Shown piece after piece: positions 11,297 to 21,893 of a stretch of 64,000 bases of DNA; within the stretch, counting starts at the first letter, position 1, and each line of letters starts with the position of its first letter. A model generated the notes under the pieces. It worked only from the letters and a program-made list of their open reading frames with translations. It was not told the DNA's origin and did not search any database. The stretch covers positions 48,990 through 112,989 of the forward strand of contig QANU01043828.1 of assembly GCA_003254905.1 (NCBI GenBank). Direction: 5' to 3'. This DNA is from Nissolia schottii. Lineage: Eukaryota > Streptophyta > Magnoliopsida > Fabales > Fabaceae. Position numbers and translations under genes: made by a program.

Positions 11297-12488
11297 CCAG
11301 ACGTTTGTTTTGCTAGTTGCTAGGCTTACGTTTGTTCTGTTTAAGACATGAGATTACGTTCCTTATATGTGAAGTTAGGGATATACGATGAAGATAGAGC
11401 TATTGAGTTGTGCTTACATGAACTATTGCATCAAAGATTGAACTGTGCACATGATGATTTACTCGGCCTCGGCTCGGTTTTTGGGGAATGTCTTAGTCCC
11501 GGTCGAGTCCCAGGTCCGACCCAACGCCATCCCAGGGTGGTAACCTCGGTCGTGGTTGGCGATTTACTCATGGTCCAGACCATTCAGGTTCAGCGCTACC
11601 TGGTCGCCACGATGCAGGCTGTAAGCCTGGTTATAGTGGTGTGGCCACCGCTATAAGGGACGAGGGCGAATATGCTTATAAGGCCAGCCTTGTAGAGCAT
11701 ATGTATAAGTGGATGTCAGCTGAAGCTTATACCAGTTTTCAGAAAATGAGATTCTTGCAGTAGTATAGCTATGTGAGCTATGTGATAGTATATGACTTAG
11801 GAGTTAGATTAGAGAACAGACGACGTAGTTAATGAAACTATAGGTTCCCAAGCCACCTAGTAATATAGATAAAGTTGCTCAGGCTTAGTAGAGACATTAA
11901 TAACTAGTAGGGCCTTAGTATAACTGTGACAGCTAGAGATCCCTGAGCGGCCTGGATCATAAATGAGAAAAAAGTACCCCAAATCCCATGGTTTCCCACT
12001 AAGAGAGCTATGTTCTCACCCCACTCATTCATGACTCCAGGATTCGAGGTGGAGCAAGAAGTCGGACAGAACGAGGAGGAGCAGTACTCCGAGGAAGGAA
12101 TTGAAGAATAGGCTTGTACTTAGTAGACCTTATGTGATAGTACTACTTTTGTGTTAAATATTTGTACGTGACAACTATAATAGTACATGTGTATCTAGTT
12201 GTGAATATATGATATGGACCAATGGTTGTACTAGGTTTACTTGTTTGTTATCCTTTCTAAAGTCAATTAAACATGTTATGTTACTATTCGCATTACATGC
12301 TCTACGAATATAAGACTCTACTTTATACCATAAGGTATATAAAATAAAGTTTAAAATCAGTCCGTATTTTCTAAGTAACTATACTTTCAAACGTTAATTG
12401 GGCCTAAGTACTATCCCAACCAAAGCAGATAACAACTTAGTAGGCAAGTTTGCGACTTAAGCGTGGACTAGCTAGCTAGGGTGTTACA

Positions 12489-13110
12489 GTCTGTGTCTTG
12501 GCTTATTTCCTTATTTGTTGCTAGACTGAAGGAACATTTGAAATACGGGTTACTACTTACAAAACCATTGTCATATGCCAGTGTTATGTCCATGGCATGC
12601 ATCCATGAGCAAAAGCATTTATACTTATAGCAACTAGGATGTCTACCGGGACAACAGAATCCGAGTAATTCATTTTCAAGGGGAGCAACTTTAACGCCTA
12701 CAAACCCAGACTGTTCATGCACCATCGGAAGCAACACTTGGACGACATCTCGCATCCAAAGTGGTAGTCTTACGCCCATGACCCCACAGAACACTGTGAG
12801 CAGCGCGGCGAGCACTATAAGTCTAATGAGCAGTAATCAATCTTCGCACCGTTGGATCTTTGCGCAGGAGATTCAAATTCGCAGGGAGAAAGGACTATGT
12901 TATTATTGTGACGAGAAGTACTCTCCGATACATTGCTACAAGGCTTCCTGTCTCCTGCTCATCGGAGAAGAAGAGACAGAAGGACTAGTCTGTAAAAGGG
13001 AACTACCGCATCAAGAACCACTAGTGGAAGAGGTGCCGATGCTGGTTCCGCTAGAAATTAGCCTTAATGCCATGATTGGGGTTTACCACCCTTGTACACT
13101 CAGAGTTTAA
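12489..13110 (+). pseudogene. Ty3/gypsy gag, C-terminal part with zinc knuckle (broken)
   Basis: Continues the gag gene interrupted by L1. After several stops, 12778-13107 is open and includes REKGLCYYCDEKYSPIHC, a CCHC-like nucleic-acid-binding knuckle. The expected spacing is altered (CYYC then H and C), consistent with decay. Protease follows immediately. Confidence 0.75.
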
Positions 13111-13128
13111 GGTTCGTGTAAGGGAAAG

Positions 13129-13390
13129 GCGGTGATGATACTGATAGATGGGGGAAGCACTCACAACTTCGTGAAAACTTCGTTTGTAGCCAACTTGGGC
13201 TTAACTTCAATACCAATTCCCACCTTCCAAGTTATGGTAGGGAGTGGTAATGCTCCGGATTGCAACATTAGGTACAAAAAGGTGCCCATTTTTATGCAAG
13301 GGCATGAGTTCCAAGCGAAATTTTTTGAACTCGACATGAATATATGGTCCTGGGAGTTCAGTGGCTCGCTACACTCCGGGATATAACTAT
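13129..13390 (+). pseudogene. Ty3/gypsy aspartic protease (broken)
   Basis: The open stretch 13132-13386 carries LIDGGSTHNF, which corresponds to the retropepsin active-site region; G replaces the usual S of the D-S/T-G triad. The flanking residues FVKTSFVANLGL fit plant gypsy proteases. It is part of a decayed polyprotein. A frameshift separates it from the reverse-transcriptase region. Confidence 0.75.
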
Positions 13391-13429
13391 CAACTACATG
13401 GAACTCACAATACGCTTCTAATGGGGAGC

Positions 13430-14540
13430 CAATGATGTGCTGTTACGGGGAGTAGGGGCCCTGAATGCAGATCCGTTAAGCTGCGGTCACTCCAAAAGAT
13501 GGTGGCATCGAAAAAGGTGGCTTGCCTCTATCACTTGCAGATCAAGATGGACGATCCCAACCCAGTATCGAAGAGGGAGCACGAGGGTGCCCAGTAATAG
13601 ATTCTGGACAAGCACAAGGCAGTGTTTGAGGAACCTAAGGGGCTACCATCGCAGAGAGATATTGACCACCATATCTACCTTGAACCAAACGCCAAACCTG
13701 TCAAAGTGCAGCCCTATAGATATCCACATTATTAGAAAAGGGAGATAGAAAGATTGGTCGATAAAATGATGAGCTTGGGAATCATCAGAAGCTCCTATAG
13801 TGTTTTCTCTAGTCTCGTACTACTGGTGCGTAAGAAGGATGGATCATGGTGCTTCTGCATCAATTATTGTGCCTTAAATGCCATTATGGTGAAGGACAAA
13901 TTCCCCATACCCACCATTGATGAGATTTTGGATGAAATAAATGGTGCCCTATATTTTTCCAAGATCGACATCCATAAGACCATTTTTCGGACTCATCTCT
14001 AGCACTATGATTTTGTGGTTATGCTGTTTGGCCTAACCAACGCTTTAGCAACTTTTCAGGCCACCATGAAGAAGTTCTTTTAGCCACACTTAAGGAAGTT
14101 CATTGATGTTTTTTTTCCGATGATATCCTGATATACAGCAACAGCTAGGGCAAGCACTTGCACCACCTCGACATCACCTTATCTCTGATGAAGGCCAACC
14201 ATCTCTATGCAAAGCACTCTAATTGCCTCTTCCTGCAATAATCAGTGGAGTATCTAGGCCACATAGCGAGCGGAAAAGGGGTAGAAGCAGATCCCAAAAA
14301 GATCGCCGCCATCCAAGCTTGGGCTCCCTCGACAACTCTGAAGCAGCTTTGGGGCTTTCTTGGACTCACAGGCTATTACAGAAAATTTGTGAAGGGCAAT
14401 GTGCAGGTCGCCTCTCCACTGACGGAACTCCTTAAAAAGATTGCTTTCGATTGGAGCTTCGACGCACAGGAAGCATTTCAGGGACTCAAGGTACTCATGA
14501 CAAAGACACCCCTGCTTGCCTTGTAAAACCTTGCTAAGCC
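13430..14540 (+). pseudogene. Ty3/gypsy reverse transcriptase (broken)
   Basis: Reading across frames shows the RT palm and fingers: [32 protein letters not shown], a YDFVVMLFGLTNA motif (usually MPFGL), and the catalytic motif with one residue changed (FSDDILIYS in place of the usual VYFDDILVYS). Then come YLGHIASGKGVEADPKK and LGLTGYYRKFVKG, which lead into the connection domain. Several in-frame stops (for example in 13998-14002 and 14520-14526) show that it is dead. The domain order is standard for Ty3/gypsy. Confidence 0.85.
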
Positions 14541-15156
14541 ATTCATCGTCAAAACAGATGCATCAAGCGCTGGGATTGGCACAATGCTATCTCATGAGGG
14601 ACACCCTATTGCTTACCTCAATCATAAGCTTAACTCGATGATGATGGCGGCTTCTGCATACACTTGCGAGCTATACGCCATTACCAAAGCAATGATGAAG
14701 TGGCGTCACTACCTATTGGGGCGATGGTTCTGCATTATAACAGACCATAAGAGCTTGAGAGAATTGATGACTTAGGCGGTACTCACCCCCGAACAACAGT
14801 TTTATGTGACAAAACTACTTGGGTTTGACTATGAGATCGTATACCGCCCTGGCAAGTCGAATCAAGTGGCGGATGCCTTGTCAAGACAGGATGAGCTCAC
14901 CATGGATGCTGTCCTCTACACTAATTCCTCAGTGCAACCCTCCCTCATTGATCAACTTCAAGTCCTTAACCGTGAGCATGATGAGATGAAGGAGTTCCAT
15001 GAAAAATTATCTCAGGGATCCCTCGATTCTGCTTTTTTAGCTAAAGAGGGAATTCTCCTTTTCAAGGGTAAGGTTTGGGTTCCGAATGAAGCGGTCATTC
15101 GCCAACAATTTTTCCACGAGTCCCACAGTACACCCCAAGGGATGAAGGAGTTTTGA
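14541..15156 (+). pseudogene. Ty3/gypsy RNase H and start of integrase (broken)
   Basis: 14545-14775 carries KTDASSAGIGTMLSHEGHPI, then the CELYAITKAMMKWRHYLLG motif and TDHKSLRELM: the RNase H fold with its D...E...D acids. 14806-15156 begins with the end of RNase H (YEIVYRPGKSNQVADALSR) and runs into the linker before the integrase zinc finger (HESHSTPQGMKEF). Stops at 14776 and 15154 break the frame. Confidence 0.85.
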
Positions 15157-16089
15157 AGACGTATGCTAGCCTAAGTAGCTTGTTCTTTTAATCTCGGATG
15201 AAACATGATGTGCACAACTTTATCACCCAATGCGAAACTTGCCAAACCATTAAATATGCAACCAGGAAGCCGCAGGGCTTGCTGCAGCCCTTGTCAGTTC
15301 TTTCAAAACCATGGAAGGATATTTCCATGGACTTCATTACCCAACTTCCTAAATCGGAAGGGTTCACTGCCATTTATGTGGTGGTCGATAGGTTTAGCAA
15401 GTTTGCTCATTTCGTGCCCCTCAAGCCAGGCTTCACCACAAAGGTTGTGGCACTTGCCTTTATCTCCACGGTGGTTAAGCTTCACGGGTTCCTGACGTCA
15501 GTTATATCAGATTAAGACCCTATGTTCCTTAGCAAGTTTTGGCTACACTTTAGCTCGGCATATCACCCACAGAGCGATGGCTAAACGAAAGTGGTCAACC
15601 GTTGCTTAGAGCAGTACTTAAGGACTTTCACTTATTGGGAACCTCATAGTTTGGCCAGTCGGATTCCATGGGTAGAACTCAACTACAACAACTCCTATCA
15701 CCCCACCATTGCTATGTCGCCGTTTGAAGCACTATATGGGTATGCTCCCCAGCCTATACTCGGTTACCTTCTGGGCTCCTCAACGGTTGCTGAGGTTGAT
15801 GAATGGCTTGATGCTCGTCGCGCTCTAGACCAAGAACTGCAGTTTCAACTCAAGCAGAAACAGGATCAAATGAAGACCCAAGTTGATAAGAGTAGGCAAG
15901 ATAAGAAATTTGAGGTAGGAGATTGGGTGTTGCTTAAACTACATCGCTATCGTCAGCAGTCCCTAGCAAAACGGCTTAATTTTAAGCTCGCCAAACGCTA
16001 TTTTGGGTCGTATCAGATCACGCAACGGGTGGCAACATGGCTTATCGACTTAAGCTTCTAGATGACTACAACATCCACCCAGTTGTAAT
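15157..16089 (+). pseudogene. Ty3/gypsy integrase, 3'-truncated
   Basis: 15198-15515 carries the end of the HHCC zinc finger (CETCQTIKYATRKP) and the catalytic core (SMDFITQLPKSEG, VVVDRFSKFAHFVPLK). After a damaged gap, 15591-16061 gives the last core motif (YWEPHSLASRIPWVELNYN, MSPFEALYGYAP) and the GPY/F-type module (FEVGDWVLLKLHRYRQQSL, KRYFGSYQI). The reading then reaches DYNIHPV, where the family continues FHVS, but here it changes abruptly into Mutator-like element sequence. No chromodomain, polypurine tract or 3' LTR is present. Confidence 0.85.
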
Positions 16090-16468
16090 GGTGGTGGGTT
16101 GGTTGTGGGGTGGAGGAGGAAGGGGAAAGAGGGCTAGGTGGTGGGGTGAGTGTAAAGGGGTAGAGGAGGAGGAAGAAGAAAGGGGTGAAAATAAGGAGGT
16201 TGTCTAAGTTGGTCATTGAAAAATTTTATTTTGTCCAACTAGGTCCTTGAAAAAATTCGTTTTACCCAACTTGATTCCTACGTCTAATATGACGTCGTTT
16301 GGGTTGTGCTCAACACGTCGTTTTGAGTTTTGTCACCCTTCGTCATGACTGTTTTAGATGAAGGGAGTAACGTGGACAACATATAAATTTTATAGGGAGG
16401 ATTGTGATCCCAAAAAATTTAGTGGCTAGAGTAACGTTGAGAATATTTTCAAAGAAGGACTAACTCAC
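16090..16468. mobile_element. Mutator-like element copy A, right piece
   Basis: ggtggaggaggaagggg, then aagttggtc and tccttgaaaaa motifs, a gacgtcgttt motif, and taaattttatagggaggattgtg parallel the right end of the intact element at 18480-18844. The terminal repeat is degraded (gactaactc compared with tattaactc). With 3477-3868 and 5470-5633 it reconstructs one element split by nested insertions. Confidence 0.7.
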
Positions 16469-17697
16469 TAAACAACTAAGTTATCATTCTCATGGTGCAT
16501 AACTTTTTGATTTCAACCTTAGACATTAATAGTTCATGCGGTTTTTTTTTATCCTTCTTTATTTTATTTATTTATTCTAGTATGCAATCATGAGGAATTC
16601 TTTAACCTGGGGAAGAGTCGTGAGATTTTTTGCTTCTTAGGAAGCCAAATTATAATGCAGCGCTAGTGACTAACATACAATAATGACAATCACTCTCAAA
16701 TCAGATCCCGCTTCGTGTTCCACAAGATTATCCGGATTCAGGGGAAAACGACATTCCTAACCCGGAAGAAAGAAATGAAAACGACACCTTGTTTGCCATG
16801 TGTCCTCTTGGTTCCCACTAACCGAAGGAACGTACAGATCACGGGTCGTCGCTTGTTCTCTTTCTTTATGGCTTTGGCCGCCTAGGCGTTTATGCCATAT
16901 GCCGTAGTACACTTGGTGGCCACAATAATAATAAATGAAATATGAATGGATTTAGTGTTCTACGTAAAAGCAAGTACAAATAACAAAATGTTCATCTACC
17001 AAACGTAATGTGATTCTTGTGCCCGAAATTGTTGTAGTACATTCTTATACTGTAAGGAGTGTTGCGTCACTTATGTATCGTGTCACACATGTACACTACT
17101 ATTTCATTATTTTATACTAAAAACAATAATTGTTATTGACAATGTTTTTTGATATGATGTCATTAATAGAAATTAAGATACTGCAGATAAAAAAAATATA
17201 TGAAGTTGAGATAAATCTTTGGAGACCTTTGAAGCCTTGAACGGTTCCTCAAGTAGTGAAGTTGAGATAAATAAAATGTTTGAGAGACTCTTGAAGCCTT
17301 GAACGGTTCCTCAACGTAGGACTAGGACCTGAAACTAAAGTTAGCTAGTTGGGTAACGCTAATCCTCAAAAGTCAAAATCTTAATTCAATACTTTCTAAT
17401 TTCTTTTAAAAAAACGTGATATCATTTTAACTCCTCTAGATTTAATTTCTTCCCTTAATTGGATCTAAGATGAACTCTCGAGTGCTTAGTAAAAACCTAT
17501 GAAGCATGGACACCACAGGAGACTTCTATATCTGTGAATATTGACATACAAAAATACTTATTTGACACACGTGTTCTATGTGCTCGAAAATGTTTCAATA
17601 AAAATTTAATGCATGGATGTGTCCACATGTATTCAAGTAGTATGCGAAAGTTTTTTGGGTCGTGTCTAAGGAAATAATATTTTTAATTCTAAATAAT
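16469..17697. other. Intergenic, nothing recognised
   Basis: AT-rich DNA. A short direct repeat (gagaccttttgaagccttgaacggttcctcaa-like) occurs twice around 17220-17310. No coding region or RNA gene seen. Confidence 0.5.
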
Positions 17698-17706
17698 TTT
17701 ATAATA

Positions 17707-18844
17707 GAGTTAATATCTAAATTAGTCCCTAGAAATGTCCTTGGTGATCAAGTTGGTCCTTAAATATTTTTTAGTGCCGCATTGGTCACTATAAAATTTG
17801 GACTTTACGCATATCAGTCTCCACATCCAAAACAACTGTAACGAAGGGTGACAGAACTCAAAACGTTGTCGTTTTAGGCACAACCAAAATGATGACATTT
17901 TAGGCACGACCAAACCAAATTTGGAAAAATGAATCTTTTCATGGATCGAATTGGGCAAAATGAATATTTTCAAGGACCAATTTGGGCAACCTTCTTATCT
18001 GCACCCATTTCTTCTTCCTCCTCCACCACCACCTCCACATTCACCTCACCACCACCACTGTGGTGCCACTTTCTCGACTACCATTGCTGGATCCCATAAC
18101 CACCACCAACTCCACAACCATTCCACCCCCACTATTGCATTCTCATAACCACCACACTTTGCTACATCAAACCAACAAAACAGAAGCTAAAATAACAAAA
18201 CCCATAAAAAAATTCTAAAATTTAAAGGTGGTGGAAGAGGAGGAAAAGGCTTATGTGATTATTGGGGGTTTGTTAAGGTTGGTTTGTTTGGGGTTCGATG
18301 GTGAGGATGGGTGGTGGAGGTGGTAATGGCTATGAAAATAGGGGGAGTGGGGTGGTGGAAGTTGAGATGGATATGATGGAGACCGTGGCAGTGGGGCTAG
18401 TTGGTGGTGGGGTTGCAAGAAAAATTGGATTGGTGGTGGTTATGGTGTGTTCGGAGTAGGGTGATGGTGATAGGTTTTGGGGTGGAGGAGGAATGGGAAA
18501 GGGATTGGGTGATGGGGTGAATGTAGGGTGGTGGTGGAGGAGGAAGAAGAAAGGGTTGGAGATAAGGTTACCTAAGTTGGTCCCTTAAAAACTTCATTTT
18601 TCTCAACTTGATCCCTAAAAAAATTTGTTTTTACCTAATTTGGTCATTGTGCCTAATTCGACGTCATTTTGGTTGTACCCAAAACGATGTCATTTTGTGT
18701 TCTATCACGTCATAGCTATTTTGGTCAAAGGGATTAACATGGGTAACGTCTAAATTTTATAAGGTCCATTGTGGTACTAAAAATTTTTCAAGGACCAAAG
18801 TGGACATCGAAGACATTTCCAAGGACCATGTTGAGTATTAACTC
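17707..18844. mobile_element. Mutator-like non-autonomous element copy B (complete)
   Basis: A 1138-bp element with imperfect terminal inverted repeats of about 100 bp: the left end GAGTTAATATCTAAATTAGT pairs with the right end, which on the other strand begins GAGTTAATACTCAACATGGT. It is flanked by 9-bp near-duplicates tttataata (17698-17706) and tttacaata (18845-18853), 8 of 9 identical, which is the Mutator signature. The inside has subterminal ggaccaa/ttggtcc repeats, a C-rich left half (CCACCACC, 18015-18150) and a G-rich right half (GGTGGTGG, 18220-18550). No transposase is encoded. Confidence 0.85.
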
Positions 18845-18957
18845 TTTACAATAATATGGATCCTTAGAAAATTAGTAATTATTGGCACATGAAACTATCA
18901 AGAATGATCCATATAGTTTGAAAGGGGTTTATAAAATATTTAAAATTGTTAGTTTGG

Positions 18958-19003
<46 letters not shown>

Positions 19004-19167
19004 TGGACATCGAAGACATTTCCAAGGACCATGTTGGGTACTAACTCTTTACAATAATACGAACCCTTAAAAAATCATTAATTATTGACATATGAAACTT
19101 TCAATGATAATCCATATAGTTTGAAAGGGGTTTAATTTAAAATTGGTAGTTTGACATCAATATATGT
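18798..19167. repeat. Direct duplication of element B's right end plus flank, separated by (AT)n
   Basis: About 165 bp starting AAGTGGACATCGAAGACATT occurs at 18798 and again at 19001 (offset 203 bp). Each copy includes the last ~45 bp of the element, the target-site duplication and the same ~115 bp of flanking DNA. An (AT) run of about 38 bp (18963-19000) separates them. Confidence 0.85.
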
Positions 19168-19458
19168 GTGTGTGTGAGTGTGTTGTGTTCGTGTCCTGTA
19201 GATTTTTGAAATTGGTGCATTCCAATGTCACATATTTGTCTCGGTGCTTCATATGTCAAAGCAAATTTTCTTGCTAAAATGTTGATAGTATTCTAGTGAA
19301 GTGTTGCTCCAATGACCATTCGGTGGTTTGGGGCTATGGGATTATGTGTAAAGTCACTCCATCACTCAAGTAAGAAAGAATTTAGGAGTAAATGTAGTAG
19401 TGTATATTAAATTAGGTTCAAATCTACCTTGGGAGGTATTACCCTCTTTATGTTATAC

Positions 19459-20910
19459 TGTAACGACTCAAAAATTGTTACCAACACGCAAAGGATTAGT
19501 TTATTTGCGAAAGCCTTTTGAAAAACGTTTTTTTTCTCATAAAAACAAGCATTTTAACTTATAAAAACATAACTGAAACTCTCTTTTCTAAATAAACTCT
19601 TTACAACTTTTCTTGAAAATATATAACATAATTATACATGCTAAAATACGTGACCAGTCTTAAGATCCTACATGTGTACAATTGGAACACTCTAGACTCT
19701 AACATGGAAGATAAAGTAAAATAATCTAACATAAACTTGTTAATAGCTTCACCTCAAGGTGATATTTTACTTGAGAAACTAACATCGGTGCAACTGCTTG
19801 AAGACCTGAAAGGTGAGATGAGAGGTAAGTCTTTGGGAGAAAAACTCAGTGAGCGAGCACCCATCCATAACACCCATGGGATTTTTGAAATATGAGCATA
19901 CATGATGCATTGCATAATAATACTAATCATACAAAAATCATTATAATAAATAATATTTTCATGAAATATTAAAAAAAAATAACATAAGAAGATATCTAAA
20001 TAAACAGATCCCGAACATTATGATTTTGTTTAACTGACTATTTGAGTACCTAGGTCTCGATAGCTTATGGTAACTGATCTAGCAGAGTATCTCAACCCCA
20101 ATAGTTGAATTGAATTGAACTACAAGGGTACCATGAATTAACGTGGGTTGATGCTAACTTATGGTTCTATCATAGATCAAACTCCCAACATGATAACATA
20201 AAATCTGATAACTAACAACATGATTCTCATAATTTGACATGTTCATAATAAAAAAATTCATGAACATAGACATGCATCATGATGATCTTTATGCATTAAA
20301 AAACAACTGTCTCATGACATTTCTTAAATGATTTTCATGATTTCTATTTTGTAAACAATTTCTTAATGTTTATAATGATAAATATGATTTTCATAAAGAC
20401 AAACATATTTTCATAAATCATGTTTTGATAAAAAGGTTTTTACAAAAATGTTTTTGTAAATATTTTCACAATGCAATCTTTTCATAAATCCTTATTTTTC
20501 TAAAAGCATATTTTCATAAATCAAATCTGTAATTTTCATAAACATCAAAGTTTGGTAAAATATGAACGCATAATGGCTAAAATAAGACATGAGCAACAAC
20601 CTACTCACATGCGTTGCTATGAAAGCTGTGTTGCAACCTGAGAAACCCGAATGACATCCTAAGGGGGGTCATTCGAATAACTTGACATGCAAAAATCACC
20701 AATTTTGTCAAGTCATTCGAACGACTTATGGAGTCATTCGAACGACTCAACTTAATTGGTCTCGGGTACAAATTTTTCAATTGTCCCAAACTCAATAAAA
20801 ACCAATATCTCCAATAACTACGGAACTAGATAGATAAATAGATAATTAAAATGAAGTACTTGCGGTGTATATGTATATAAAATAATTATTTAAGTTATTG
20901 AGACATTACA
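19459..20910 (-). mobile_element. 3' LTR of a chromovirus (Tekay/Del-like), minus strand
   Basis: On the minus strand the LTR begins TGTAATGTCTCAATAAC at 20910 and ends ...GAGTCGTTACA at 19459 (1452 bp). It is preceded by the polypurine tract TTAAGGGGGAAAGAT (20911-20925). The flanking 5-mer tatac (19454-19458) pairs with gatac (21773-21777) at the far end of the element. Near its start it carries three palindromic GTCATTCGAAYRAC motifs (20668, 20712, 20732). Confidence 0.8.
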
Positions 20911-20959
20911 ATCTTTCCCCCTTAAGGAAATTCGCCCCTAAATTTTCAAAATAAAACGG

Positions 20960-21600
20960 AAATAACTTACCTTAAGGTTCAAACAAAAATGGATATCATG
21001 ACTGCATGGCCTCTTCAGCTTCCCAAGTTGCTTCCTCCCTAGAATGGTTCCTCCATATGACTTTCACAGAGGCCACTTCCTTTGAGCAAAGCTTCTTCAC
21101 TTGGTGGTCCACGATGGCGATGGGTTCCTCTTCAAAGGACAAGTGTTCATCCAACTCAACAACTTGTGGGGTGATTACACGAGAAGGATGAGAAGCATAC
21201 TTCTGGAGCTTGGAAACATGAAAAACCGATGGATCGAAGATAACTCCAAAGGCAATGCTAGCCGATAGGCTACAACTCCCACCTTATCTAGAATCTCGTA
21301 CAAACTGATGAAACGAGGACTAAGCTTCCTTGCTTACCAAACCTCAAAACTCCCTCCATAGGGGAAACACATACGAATACGTGATCACCAACAGAGAGCT
21401 CAAGGGGGTGCCTTTCGTGATCGACATAAGCCTTCTGCCTACATTGTACAACTAAGAGTTGCTCACAAATCAAAAGAACCTTATCAAGAGTCGTACAATG
21501 TCAGGTCTCAGTGCTCGGGTTTCGCCAAACTCAAACCATCCAATGGGTAACGCCTACCATACAAGGCTTCAAAAGGTGCCATCTAGATGTTTGATCTGTT
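20960..21600 (-). pseudogene. Chromovirus integrase C-terminus and chromodomain-like tail (broken)
   Basis: Minus-strand translation gives MAPFEALYGRRYPLDG (end of the integrase core), then QCRQKAYVDHERHPLELSVG, DHVFVCVSPMEGVLRFG, and further fragments of the VFHVSKLQKYASHPSRVI and HSREEATWEAEEAM types. This GPY/F-plus-chromodomain-like layout is typical of Tekay/Del chromoviruses. Frameshifts and stops are present. It sits directly upstream (minus strand) of the polypurine tract and 3' LTR. Everything from mid-5' LTR to the integrase core is deleted. Confidence 0.8.
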
Positions 21601-21624
21601 ATTCGAATGAATGAGCCCTGTAAC

Positions 21625-21772
21625 TGAAATATTAGTTGAAAATTGTCCCAAAATCAACTAAAACCAATATTTTGAATAACTATGCAACTAGATAGATAAA
21701 TAGATAATTAAAATGAAGTACTCGAAGTGGATACGTATATAAAATAATTATTTAAGTTATTGGGACATTACA
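21625..21772 (-). mobile_element. 5' LTR remnant of the same chromovirus
   Basis: The segment closely repeats 20770-20910 (CAACTAGATAGATAAATAGA and the TTTAAGTTATTGGGACATTA end), that is, the first ~150 bp of the LTR. The rest of the 5' LTR is gone. With gatac at 21773-21777 it closes the element opposite tatac at 19454-19458. Confidence 0.8.
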
Positions 21773-21777
21773 GATAC

Positions 21778-21893
21778 CGTATCTGACGCAAATACATTAC
21801 CAATGAGCTATACACTGACAAATACTTTAGGACAACAAATTTGTCAAAAATTTTAAAATTCGCAGGTATATGACATTTTTCTAGTAGTGGGGG
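21778..21893 (-). mobile_element. CACTA-like terminus
   Basis: The stretch ends TTTTTCTAGTAGTG, which on the minus strand reads CACTACTAGAAAAA, the classic terminal repeat of plant CACTA elements. The other end is not seen; the chromovirus at 19459-21772 lies immediately to its left and may have inserted into it. Confidence 0.5.

Larger units (their letters stand above)
6666..12488 (+). mobile_element. Solo LTR L1 (long-LTR gypsy family), itself interrupted by L2
   Basis: Begins TGTAACATCCCGC and ends GGGTGTTACA, with a perfect 5-bp target-site duplication GTCTG at 6661-6665 and 12489-12493. Removing the nested L2 and its 5-bp duplication leaves about 2.86 kb without gag or pol, so this is a solo LTR left by LTR-LTR recombination. 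It split the gag gene of the older gypsy element. The inverted TGTAACA/TGTTACA termini and long LTR are shared with L2 and with the copies at 29538-29706, 45466-50398 and 59554-62732. A Tekay/Del assignment is plausible but rests on LTR length and termini only. Confidence 0.85.

Noticed and set aside
11348-11656. 102-codon plus-strand open frame
   Set aside because: It sits inside solo LTR L1 with no homology visible.
20668-20745. TTCGAA palindromes as heat-shock elements
   Set aside because: Heat-shock elements need alternating GAA/TTC units spaced by two bases; here TTC and GAA abut.
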